Position numbers and translations under genes: made by a program
Shown here: positions 41,012 to 50,600 of the stretch, one piece after another
Layout of the letters: every line of letters begins with the position of its first letter
Position numbering within the stretch: the stretch's first letter is position 1
Notes under the pieces: model-generated
The model's database searches: none
Seen by the model: only the letters and a program-made list of their open reading frames with translations
What the model was told of the DNA's origin: nothing
Assembly (NCBI GenBank): GCA_021846965.1
Contig: JAJZWA010000001.1
Span: 62,001 to 126,000 of the forward strand
Length of the DNA stretch: 64,000 bases
Direction of reading: 5' to 3'
Source: Pseudomonadota bacterium
Lineage (GTDB): Bacteria; Pseudomonadota; Gammaproteobacteria; Burkholderiales; Burkholderiaceae_C

Positions 41012-41871
41012 GCGCTGCCCGCTGTCGGACTCGGCGCCCCGGGCAGGGTCGCCGAGGCTTGCCGACCCAGCCATTCATCGCGGATCCAGTCGATGTAGTC
41101 CTGCTGCGCCTGGCGCGAGGTCAACACGTGGTCCACCCCGTCGAGAAAGCCGAAGCGGATGCCTTCGGCGTGCACACCCATGGCCTCACGTGCCTGTTCC
41201 CGGTAGTTGAATTCGCTGTAGTCGGAGCCCGCGGCGAGCACGACGATATCGACCCCCCGCGCACGCAGTGCCTGCAGTTGGGCGAAAGCCTCCCTGCGCG
41301 TCGATTCCACCCCGTCGTTGCCTGGCGCGCGCGCCCGGCGCAGCCATGCCGCCATGGCTTCTGCTCCGCGCCGCAGCCACAGGCGCACGGCCTTCGGGCT
41401 CGCGCCGTGCGCGCGCATCCGGACGGCCAGGTAGCGCCATCGCGCGCGCCGCGTCCTGAGCACGAATCCATCGTAAAGAAGGATCGAGGCCACCCGGCCA
41501 TCCGCCAGGGCCGCGGCCACGCTCTGCGGCGCCCCGGAGCAAAAGCCCAGCAGCGCGAACGTCGACGCTCCGCTGACGCGGTGCAGCTCGTCCATGGCGG
41601 CCTGGATGTCGCGCACCACCTGTTCGCCGTGTGCGAGAGACTCGCGGCTGCGCAGACTGTCGCCCATGCCATGCAGGTCGAAACGGATCGATGCCATGCC
41701 CCGCGAAGCCATCTCGCGTGCCGTCTTCACGTGCAACCGGTGCGGTCCGATCCGGTGGACGACCCCGGCATTGAACAGTACCAGCGCCACGTCGCGCGCC
41801 TTCCCGTCGGGCAGACACACGGTTCCGATCAGGCCTTGATCATGGCCGAACACCAGGGACCGCTCATGCAT
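41008..41871 (-). CDS. XrtA-associated alpha/beta hydrolase, type 1-like
   Basis: This 287-residue alpha/beta hydrolase resembles the exosortase A-system hydrolase 1 family. It has VALVLFNAGVVHRIGPHRLHV and GMASIRFDLHGMGDS before the nucleophile elbow. The elbow reads LLGFCSGAPQS, with cysteine instead of the usual serine. A late histidine is in LDGVDHVLTSRQ. A cysteine nucleophile would suit a thioesterase- or acyltransferase-like reaction. The ATG at 41871 has GAGGAG 7 bases upstream and overlaps the stop of the next hydrolase by 8 bases. Function is inferred from context. Confidence 0.8.
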   Translation of the reverse strand: MHERSLVFGHDQGLIGTVCLPDGKARDVALVLFNAGVVHRIGPHRLHVKTAREMASRGMASIRFDLHGMGDSLRSRESLAHGEQVVRDIQAAMDELHRVSGASTFALLGFCSGAPQSVAAALADGRVASILLYDGFVLRTRRARWRYLAVRMRAHGASPKAVRLWLRRGAEAMAAWLRRARAPGNDGVESTRREAFAQLQALRARGVDIVVLAAGSDYSEFNYREQAREAMGVHAEGIRFGFLDGVDHVLTSRQAQQDYIDWIRDEWLGRQASATLPGAPSPTAGSA

Positions 41872-42724
41872 GCGCTGGCTCCTCACGCAGGCATTCGAGG
41901 GCCTGTTCGATCCATCGCATGGGAACGATCGCCGTGTTGGCGGCGCTGTTGGTGGCCCAATCGATGTCGCTGTCGGCGTTGCGCACGCTCAGACGAGGCG
42001 CCTTCTCGCAAGGCTGCCAATGCGCCAATGGTCCGGTATCGCGACTGAGCACCAGGGCGTGTTCGCACGGATAGGTCCACGGGCCGGCCAGGGGCAGGAA
42101 TTCGCGGAGTTGGCGCTTCAACGCAGCGCCGAGCACGAAGCCCAGGCATTCATCCTCGCCGGCGCGCGGCAGGTTGCGGGCTCGCAGGTCCGCGTCGAAC
42201 CTCCAGCGCGATCCGAAGAGCTGGGAAAGCGTGCGCGCGTTGAGCTCCACCAGTTGCTCGATGTACCGTGCTCCGTCCAGCACGGGTTCGAACAGCAGCA
42301 GCCTGGACGGTCGAAGCGCCAACTTCTCGGAAGCCAGCATCGCGACGCTGCCCCCGAGGCGCAGGCCGAGCAAAGACAACCGGGCCGCGGCATGGTGCGA
42401 ACGCGCCCAGTCGGCGATGGCCACCGTATCGTCCACGGCGCCCTGCAGATCGAAGGCCTCGTCGTCCCCGGAGGAATCGCCGCTGCCGAAGTAGTCGAAG
42501 CGCACCACGTCGAATCCGGCGGCGCAAAGGCGATCTCCAAGCACGCGGTAGAACCGGTGCGCCCGAATCGCCTCCTGCCCGAAGGGATTGCACAGCAGCA
42601 CCGTGTGCGCGCGCGATTCCGGACCCGCAGCTTGCTGCAGGACGAAAAGCTCTCGTCCGCGAACCGTCAGTCGCGTCGGCGTCAATCCACTCTCCCCCAG
42701 GACGGCAAGATCATTGTTCGTCAC
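41864..42724 (-). CDS. XrtA-associated alpha/beta hydrolase, type 2-like
   Basis: This 286-residue alpha/beta hydrolase-fold protein resembles the exosortase A-system hydrolase 2 family. HTVLLCNPFGQEAIRAHRFYRVLGDRL and DVVRFDYFGSGDSSGDDE fit the early strands. The nucleophile elbow reads LLGLRLGGSVAM, so arginine replaces the catalytic serine, and the protein may not be a classical hydrolase. The GTG at 42724 starts inside the last codons of the NRPS gene (GTG ACG AAC), so the two are translationally coupled. This places it directly after a peptide synthetase that lacks its own thioesterase. Confidence 0.78.
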   Translation of the reverse strand: MTNNDLAVLGESGLTPTRLTVRGRELFVLQQAAGPESRAHTVLLCNPFGQEAIRAHRFYRVLGDRLCAAGFDVVRFDYFGSGDSSGDDEAFDLQGAVDDTVAIADWARSHHAAARLSLLGLRLGGSVAMLASEKLALRPSRLLLFEPVLDGARYIEQLVELNARTLSQLFGSRWRFDADLRARNLPRAGEDECLGFVLGAALKRQLREFLPLAGPWTYPCEHALVLSRDTGPLAHWQPCEKAPRLSVRNADSDIDWATNSAANTAIVPMRWIEQALECLREEPAHA

Positions 42725-45700
42725 GCGTACCGAACAGACGCCGCAGCAATCCGCCGCGCCCCTGTTCCACCGGCGCCTGCTCGTAGCGCAGCGCAAGTTG
42801 CGCCAGGCTTTCCAGCACGTAGGCACGCGGCGGCACGGCCTTGCCCGTATTCTTGCGCATGCGGGCGATCGCCTGGATGACCAGCAGCGAGTGGCCGCCC
42901 AGATCGAAGAAATTGTCGTCGGGACGGACGGAGGACACGCCCAGCATGTCGCGCCAGATCTCCGCCAGCGCGGCCTCGCCCGGCGAGAGTGCGCGCGCCG
43001 GGGCTTGACTGGAAACGGTCGTTGTCGACTGGGGGCGTACATCCCCGCGCGGCGGGAGCGCCGGCACGACGCCTGGCGGCAGCACTTGGCGCAAGGCCTC
43101 GGCCGAGCGCCCGCACAGGTGCTGCAGCACCCCCAGGTAGCGCTGCAGCCAGGCCTCGACGCGCGTGGCGTCGAACACGTCGGTGTTGTAGGTCAGGCCA
43201 CCGACCACGCCGTGCTCCTCGACCATGAACCACAGACGCAGATCTTCCGCCGCCGCGCTCTGGTACAGCGGCACGTTCTGCTGCCGCAAGGCTCCCCAGG
43301 CGTGGTCGCGCCTGCGCGCGTCCTGGTAGGAGAAGAAGCTCTGGTAGATCGGCGTACGGCTATCGTCGCGAACGACGGATTCGAGTTGAAGCAGCCGCTC
43401 AAACGGTACGTCCGGCGCCGCGAACGCCGCGAGCACGACCTCCCGCACATGTCGCAGCAGATCCTCGAAGGTCGCCGCCTCGTCCACCCGGATGCGCAGC
43501 GGCAGCACGTTGACGAAGAAGCCCATCAGCGGCTCCAGCTCCACCGAAGGTCGCCCTCGCACCGGCGTGGCGATGACCAGGTCGTGCTGGCCCGATTCGC
43601 GGCACAGGAACACGGCGAAGGTAGCCAGCAACACCATGAACGGGGTCATCTCCCGCGTGCGGGCGAAGTCCTCCAGCGCCTGGAACCACGGCTGATCCTG
43701 GCGCAGCCAATGGGTCGCTCCGCGCCCGGACATGGACGGCGGCCGCGGTCGGTCACCGGGCAGCTCGAGCGCCTCGGGCATCGGGGTCAGCACGTCGCGC
43801 CAGTACGCGAGCTGGCGCTGCAGGTCGGCACTTTGCAGCCAGCGCGCCTGCCACGCCGCGTAGTCGCCGTAGCTCAGGCGCAGCGCCGGCAGCCCGGGTT
43901 CGCGCCCTGCCGCGAAGGCCGCGTACAGGGCCTTCATCTCGTCGTAGATCAGGTCGAAGGACCAGCCGTCCCACACGATGTGGTGGGGCATGAAGAACAA
44001 CACATGTTCCTGCGCGTCCAGGCGCCACAGCGAGACCCGGAACAACGGCGCCTGGCGCAGGTCGAAGGGCTCGTCGGCCGCCGCCTGCAGGCGCTGTGCC
44101 AGTTCGGCCTCTCGCCGCTCGGGAGCCAGCGCGCTCAGATCGTGCAAATGACCCAGGCGCACCTGCAGGCGCGGCAGAACCACCTGCACGGGCACGCCCT
44201 CGTCATTCTCCACGATGGCGGTGCGAAGACTCGCCTGGCGCTCGACCATCGCGTTCAGTGCGCGCTCCAGCGCTTCCACGTCCAGCGGCCCCTGCAGTCG
44301 GTGTGCCGACGGCGTGTTGAAGGTGGGACGCCCGGGATCGAGCTGCTCGAGGAACCATACCCGCCACTGCTGCAGGGAAGCGGGCGCGGTCGTCTGATCG
44401 GCGCGCGCCGGAATGGTCTCGGCGCGCGTGCCCTCCGCGCCCGCGCCGCGCTCCATCCACGCAGCCAGCGCGCTCACGCTAGGGTGGGCGAACACGGTGA
44501 GCATCTGCAGGTCCAGCCCGCTTTGCTCGCGCAGGCGCGCGGCCAGCTGCGCCGCCAGCAGGGAATGCCCTCCGAGGGCGAAGAAATCGTCGTCAGGGCC
44601 GATCCCGGGCAGTTGCAGCGCCTGCTCCATCGCCTGCGCCACCACCGTTTCGGTGCGCGTGAGCGCGCGCCGCGGCTTGACGGCACCGCCCTGCCCGCCA
44701 CCGCCCGCCAGCGGCGACGGCAGCGCCTTGCGGTCGATCTTGCCGTTAGGCAGCAGCGGCAAGCGGGGCAGCGGCACGAAGTGCTGGGGAATCATGTACC
44801 CGGGCAGGCTCTCGCCCAGGTGCCGGCGCAGATCCGCCACCCAGTCCTGTCGGGCGGCGTCAACCGATTCCACGCGCGGCACGACGTAGGCCACGAGGCG
44901 GGCGTCGCCGGGAACGTCCTCGCGCACCATGGCCAGCGCCTGGCGGACCTGCGCGTGCTCGCCCAGGCGGGCCTCGATCTCGCCCAGCTCGATACGGTAG
45001 CCGCGCAGCTTGACCTGGAAGTCCAGGCGGCCCAGGTGTTCGAGCAGGCCATCATTGCGCCAGCGCCCACGGTCTCCGGTGCGATACATGCGCTCGCCGG
45101 CGGACGCGCCGAAGGGGTCGGGGACGAAGCGATCGGCATTCAGCTCGGGGCGCTGCCAGTATCCGAGCGCAACTCCGGCACCGCCGATCACGATCTCCCC
45201 GGGCACGCCGATGGGACAGGGCTGTCCAAGCTCGTCGAGCACCCAGATGCGTTCGTTGGCCAGCGGCGTGCCGATGGACACGGGAACCTCAGCGCGCACC
45301 CGCCAGCAACTCGACCATACGGTGGCCTCGGTCGGCCCGTACATGTTCCACACCTCGGCGCAGCAACCCAGCAGCGCGTCGGCCAGATCGCGCGCCAGCG
45401 CCTCGCCGCCGACCAGGGCCTTGAAGCCGGCTGTCGCGCTCCATCCGGCCTCGAACAACATGCGCCAGGTGCTCGGCGTCGCCTGCATGGCGCTGATGCG
45501 CGCACGCTCCAGCAACGCGCGCAATGCGAAACCGTCCGCGGACTGCTCCCTGGAAGCCAGCACCACGCAGCCGCCGGTGGCCAGCGGGAGCATCAGCTCC
45601 AGCACCGCGATGTCGAAGGACAACGTGGTCACGGCCAGCAGGCGCTCGCCCTCGCGCAGGCCCGGGCGCCCCGCCACCGCATGCAGGAAGCACACCACCG

Positions 45701-47657
45701 CGCGGTGCGGCAGCATGACACCCTTGGGACGGCCGGTGGACCCCGAGGTGTAGATCATGTACGCCGGACTCTCGGGCTCGGCATCGCGCGCGACGTCGGG
45801 CGCGGGCTCGGTGGCGGGCGCGGCCTCGATCTCGGAGGCGTCGCTGTCCAGCCAGAGACTGTGCGAGCGCTCCCACGGCAGCGCTTCGGCGCAGGCCGAT
45901 TCGGTCAGCAGCAGCGCCAGGCCGGCGTCGTTCGCCATGTCGGTCAGACGCGCCTGCGGGAAACCCGGATCCAGGGGCACGTAGGCGGCGCCGCTGGCCA
46001 GCACCCCCAGCACGGCCGGCAGCAGATCCTTGCCGCGCTCCAGGCACACGCCCACGAACTGCCCGCGCCCCACGCCACGCCCGCGCAGCGCGTGCGCGAT
46101 GCGCCAGGCCCTGTGCCAGAGGGCGTCGTGGTCCAGGCGAGCCTCGCCGGCCTCGAGCACGACCCGCGCCGCATCGACGGCGCTGCGCCGATGCAGCCAC
46201 GCGTGCAGCAGCGACGGCCCCGGCACGACCTCGGCGGTGGCGTTCAGGCGCAACAGCTCGGCACGGTCGTGCTCGCTCACCAGGTCGACCTCGCGCAGCG
46301 GCGTCCCAGGTCGCTCGCAGGAGCCCGCCAGCAGCAATTCCAGGCATTGCAGCCAGCGCCGCACGGTGGCGGCATCGAACAGGCTGGCCGCGTACTGGCA
46401 TTCCAGGCGGATGGATCCCGCGTGGGGAACCGCATTCACGAACAGCTCGAAATTCTCGTAACCGCGCGGCACCGATGCGGCTTCGGCAAGCAGGCCGGGA
46501 AAGCCCGAGACGGGAAGTTCGCTGTCGAGGTTGAACATGACCTGCGCCAGCGGCACGCGCGAAGGGTCGCGGGGCACCAGCAGGCGCTTGAGCAGGGTAC
46601 CGAAGGTGTAGTGCTGATGCTCGTAGGCATCGAGCATGCGCGACTGCACCTGAGGCAGGGCGGCGGCCAGCGACGCGTGCGGGTCGGGCGCCAGGCGCAG
46701 CGGCAGCAGGTTGACGGCATGGCCCACGCAGTGACCGAAGCCCTCCAGGGTCTGCCCCGCCGCCGGCACGCCCACCACCACCTCCTCGCACGCGGCCAGG
46801 CGTTGCATCAGGGCCGCGAAACCCCCGAGCAGCACGCTGAACAGGCTGGCGCCTTGCGTGGCGCCGAATGCGCGCAGGCGCTCCACGAGTCCGGCCGGAA
46901 GCACGTGGTCGATGCGCGCGGACGCGAACCCGCGTCGGGCCGGCCGCGCGTGGTCGAGCGGGAGTTCCAACGGTGCGGGAATATCGCGGAAGCGCTCCGT
47001 CCAGAAGCGCTCATCGTCCGCATGCGCCGCGCCGCGTTCGCGTTCGGCCAGCGCCACCGCGAAGTCTGCGAAACTCACTGGATCCCGCAGGGCAGCTGGC
47101 TGGCGAAGTTCGAGCGCGTACAAGGCCGCCAGATCCTGCAACAACACGCCGAAGGACCAGCCGTCACACACGATGTGATGTGCCGTGAGCAGCAAGCGCC
47201 ACTCCTTCGCTCCGAGCGCGAGCAATTGCATGCGCACCAGCGGACCGCGCGCCAGGTCGAATGGGCGCTCCATATCCACGCGCGCGTGACCGCGCAGCGC
47301 CACCTCGCGCTGCTCATCGTCCAGTGCCACCAGATCGTGCACGGGCAGATCCACCGCCACCCGCTCGGCCACCAGCATCTGCTGCCCGTCGTCGCTGAAA
47401 CACGCCCGCAAGGCGTCGTGGCGGGCAACCAGCGAGTGCAGCGCGGCGCGGAAGGCCGACAGGTCCAAGGCTCCGCGCAGGCAAAGCGAGACAGCCTCGT
47501 TGTAGGCCAGGCTGGCGTTCTCGCCGAGTTGACATGCCAGCCAGATCTCACGCTGCGCTTCCGTGCTGGGCACCGCCCGGGCGTAGGCCGGCGCCTCCGC
47601 GAAGGGGTCGTAGTCGACGGCTTCCAGGCCCGGTTGCGTACTCTGCATATGACTCAT
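42711..47657 (-). CDS. Nonribosomal peptide synthetase, C-A-PCP-C-PCP
   Basis: This 1,648-residue synthetase has five domains. They are C1 (HHIVCDGWS near residue 161), A (YTSGSTGRPKGV near 637), PCP (FFALGGHSLL near 1030), C2 (HHIVWDGWS near 1227) and a final PCP (FFDLGGHSLL near 1589). Both condensation active sites and both carrier serines are intact. By hand alignment to GrsA numbering the A-domain code reads about D-I-L-Q-L-G-M-V-W, close to glycine codes. The second module has no A domain, so its residue is supplied in trans or it only transfers the chain. No thioesterase follows; the last ~30 residues are polar and arginine-rich. The ATG at 47657 overlaps the upstream stop (TGATG), so it is cotranslated with the PKS. 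Confidence 0.95.
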   Translation of the reverse strand: MSHMQSTQPGLEAVDYDPFAEAPAYARAVPSTEAQREIWLACQLGENASLAYNEAVSLCLRGALDLSAFRAALHSLVARHDALRACFSDDGQQMLVAERVAVDLPVHDLVALDDEQREVALRGHARVDMERPFDLARGPLVRMQLLALGAKEWRLLLTAHHIVCDGWSFGVLLQDLAALYALELRQPAALRDPVSFADFAVALAERERGAAHADDERFWTERFRDIPAPLELPLDHARPARRGFASARIDHVLPAGLVERLRAFGATQGASLFSVLLGGFAALMQRLAACEEVVVGVPAAGQTLEGFGHCVGHAVNLLPLRLAPDPHASLAAALPQVQSRMLDAYEHQHYTFGTLLKRLLVPRDPSRVPLAQVMFNLDSELPVSGFPGLLAEAASVPRGYENFELFVNAVPHAGSIRLECQYAASLFDAATVRRWLQCLELLLAGSCERPGTPLREVDLVSEHDRAELLRLNATAEVVPGPSLLHAWLHRRSAVDAARVVLEAGEARLDHDALWHRAWRIAHALRGRGVGRGQFVGVCLERGKDLLPAVLGVLASGAAYVPLDPGFPQARLTDMANDAGLALLLTESACAEALPWERSHSLWLDSDASEIEAAPATEPAPDVARDAEPESPAYMIYTSGSTGRPKGVMLPHRAVVCFLHAVAGRPGLREGERLLAVTTLSFDIAVLELMLPLATGGCVVLASREQSADGFALRALLERARISAMQATPSTWRMLFEAGWSATAGFKALVGGEALARDLADALLGCCAEVWNMYGPTEATVWSSCWRVRAEVPVSIGTPLANERIWVLDELGQPCPIGVPGEIVIGGAGVALGYWQRPELNADRFVPDPFGASAGERMYRTGDRGRWRNDGLLEHLGRLDFQVKLRGYRIELGEIEARLGEHAQVRQALAMVREDVPGDARLVAYVVPRVESVDAARQDWVADLRRHLGESLPGYMIPQHFVPLPRLPLLPNGKIDRKALPSPLAGGGGQGGAVKPRRALTRTETVVAQAMEQALQLPGIGPDDDFFALGGHSLLAAQLAARLREQSGLDLQMLTVFAHPSVSALAAWMERGAGAEGTRAETIPARADQTTAPASLQQWRVWFLEQLDPGRPTFNTPSAHRLQGPLDVEALERALNAMVERQASLRTAIVENDEGVPVQVVLPRLQVRLGHLHDLSALAPERREAELAQRLQAAADEPFDLRQAPLFRVSLWRLDAQEHVLFFMPHHIVWDGWSFDLIYDEMKALYAAFAAGREPGLPALRLSYGDYAAWQARWLQSADLQRQLAYWRDVLTPMPEALELPGDRPRPPSMSGRGATHWLRQDQPWFQALEDFARTREMTPFMVLLATFAVFLCRESGQHDLVIATPVRGRPSVELEPLMGFFVNVLPLRIRVDEAATFEDLLRHVREVVLAAFAAPDVPFERLLQLESVVRDDSRTPIYQSFFSYQDARRRDHAWGALRQQNVPLYQSAAAEDLRLWFMVEEHGVVGGLTYNTDVFDATRVEAWLQRYLGVLQHLCGRSAEALRQVLPPGVVPALPPRGDVRPQSTTTVSSQAPARALSPGEAALAEIWRDMLGVSSVRPDDNFFDLGGHSLLVIQAIARMRKNTGKAVPPRAYVLESLAQLALRYEQAPVEQGRGGLLRRLFGTRDEQ

Positions 47658-50600
47658 CAGCTCACCTTCATGTACTGGTTCGGGCGCTGCGGATCGGCGA
47701 CGAACCAGGCGGGCTTCCCGGCCGCGTCGCGTCCTAGGCGCGCTCCGGGCACGGGCGGCCGCGATGCGTCGAACACCTGCGCCTCCGGCGAAGCGCCGCC
47801 GGGCAGGAATTCCGATTCCTGCAACTCCCGCACTGACTCCTTGAAGGCGCGCGCGATCAGTTGCAGATCCTCGGCGCTGTGCGCCGTGGTGAGAAAGCAG
47901 GGAAAGTTGTCCAGGATGTGGACGCCGCGGCTGCGCATCATCGCGAACAGCAGATCCTGAAGGGGGTGATCCTCGGCCCAGCTGACCCGCCACAATGAGG
48001 CGAAGTGGCGGATGCGAAGCGGTGCCGCGTGCTGCTCGCAGAAGGCGTTGAGTTCGGCGGCCAGATCCTCGGTGCGGCGATTCAGCCCCCGCTGCAGCTC
48101 CGGACCCTGCTGCTTCAGATGCTTCAGACTCGCGTGCGCCGCCGCCAGCGCCAGTGGATGGCGCACGAAGGTGCCTGCGAAATAGGTCACGCCGACGCTG
48201 GGGATCGAGTCATCCCCGTACTGCCAGGCCCCGCCATCCAGCGCGTCCATGAATTCGCGCCGCCCCGCGACCACGCCGATGGGCAGCCCACCGCCGATGA
48301 CCTTGCCGTAAGTGGCCAGGTCGGCGCGCAGGCCGAACAACTCCTGCACGCCGCCGGGCGCGCTGCGAAAGCCGGTGATCACCTCGTCGAAGATCAGGCA
48401 GCAGCCCGCTCGCTCGGTGACGGCGCGCAGTTCACGCAGGAACTCCACGGGCCGGAACTCGGGACGCCGGCTCTGCACCGGCTCGACCAGCACCGCGGCC
48501 AGATCATCCGCGTGCTCGCGGATGTACTGCAGACTGGCGTCGGTGCCGTATTCGAGCACCCGCACGTCGCCGAACATGCCACGCATGATGCCGGGCGCCG
48601 CCGGAATGCCGCGATGCTCGCGTCCGGCGCGCACCACCACCTCGTCGAAGGTGCCGTGGTAGGAACCGGTGAACAGCACCACGGTATCGCGGCCGGTAAC
48701 CGTGCGTGCGATGCGCACCGCCGCCATCACCGCCTCGGAACCGGTGTTGCACAGGCCTGCGCGGTCGAAGCCGGTGAACTCGCATACCATCTCGGCGACC
48801 GGTCCGGCCAGCGGATGCTGCGGGCCGATGTCGTAGCCCGCGTCGAGCTGCTCGCGCAGCGCCTGCTGCACGAATTCAGGTTGCCAGCCGAACAGGTTCA
48901 TGCCGAAGCCGCTGAGCACGTCGACGTACTCGTTGCCGTCGAGGTCCCACATGTGCGAGCCCTTGCTGCGCTCCATGACCAGTTGGTAGACGATGTCCTT
49001 GATCGCCGGACGAAACCCGTTCACCACCCGCGGATCGGCCAGCGGCCCCCGGTAGCGCTCCGTGTAGGCGCGGCTCTTGGCGCTGCGCTCGACGTAGCGC
49101 CGGATAAAGGCCTGCAGCCGTGCACGCTGGCGCTCGCTCAAGTCTCCGCCCTGGGTATGAATGCGCGCGATCGCGCCGAAGGCCTTCTTGACGTCGTAGC
49201 GTCGGGTGTCATCCTCCGGGGAAGAGACCGTGCCGGAGCACGTTGTCTCCTGTGCCGGGGGTTGCGTCGGCACGACGGCGGGAACCGGCGCCGGCCCCGC
49301 AGCGGACACCACGGCCGGGAACGACCCAGCGGCGCCGCCGCGCCCCAGCTTGCCCAGGACCTCGAGCTGCTGCACCATCAGACGCATCTGCTGCTCGATG
49401 AGCTGTCGCACGGCGGCGTCGTCACCCGGTGCCGCGAGCTGCGTCGGCATGGCAGGCGCAACGGTCGCGGGGGCCATGGCAGCCGCGACCTGCTCGACGG
49501 CGGCGGCTGCCGGCGCCGCTGCGGGCGGGGGCACCAGACCCTGCAGATACGAGGCCAGGGCATCGAGGCTGCGCAGGCCTTCCATCAACTGCCGGAAGGT
49601 CACCGGCACGCCGAATTCCTTCTTCACCTGCAGCGCCGCCTGCGTCAGGGTGAGCGAGTCGATGCCGAGCTCGACAAAGGAAGCGGAGGCATCGGCGGCA
49701 CCGAGGTCCGTGCCCGACACATCCTCGAACAGGCTGCGCAGGCGTGCGACCAGGGCGGCTCGCGTGGCGCGGTCATCGGCGGCAGCCGGTAGCGCGGAAG
49801 ACTGGTTCGTGGACATGGTGTTGGACGGGGAACTGAACGGAGGCGAATTGACGGCAGCGCGTGCCTCGGCGACGGATGCTGCCGCGTGGGACACGGCGCC
49901 GCCCGCGTCGAGCCAATGCCGTGTCGTTTCGAAGGCATAGGTCGGCAGGCGCACACGACGACGGCCTTGAGCGGGGTGGGCGGCGGTGAGGTTCAGGTCA
50001 TGGCCTGCCGCCCACAGCGCGCCGGCGGCGAGCAGCATGCTCGCGACCTCATCGCCCGGGCGCGCGCCCAGGCTAGACCGTGTACCTACGAGCCCGGTGA
50101 TACCCTGCTGGCGCGCCAGATCACTCAACACCGAGCGCGGCCCGACTTCGAGCAACAGGGCATTGGCGTGGCGCTCCAGCGCACATCGCAGCGCCGGACG
50201 GAATCGCACCGGCTCGCGCAACTGGCGTAGCCAGTATGCGGGGTCGGTGGCCTGCGCGGCGTGCAGCCAGTCACCATTGCAGGTCGAGACGATGGGAATG
50301 TTCGGCGCATGCAGCGCAACCGCGCGCACCGCCTGTTCGAAGTCCGGCAACGCCCCATCCATCATCGGAGAGTGAAAGGCGTGCGAGGTGGCGAGACGGC
50401 GAGCCGGAACGCCACGTTGCTCGAGTTCCATGCAGAGGGCCTCGACAGCCGCCTCGGGGCCGGCCGCGACACTGGCGCGCGGGCCGTTGTCCGCCGCCAG
50501 GGCGACGCCCTCGGGCAACAGGGCCTGCAACTCCGCGGCCGCCATGCGCACGGCCAGCATGGCCCCCGCGGGCTGTGCCTGCATCAGCAGCCCGCGCCGG

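Noticed and set aside
42588-47960. A 1,790-residue open frame on the + strand opposite the NRPS gene.
   Set aside because: It is an antisense artefact of high-GC codon use; its sequence is His/Gln/Arg-rich and repetitive with no domain, while the opposite frame holds intact C, A and PCP motifs.
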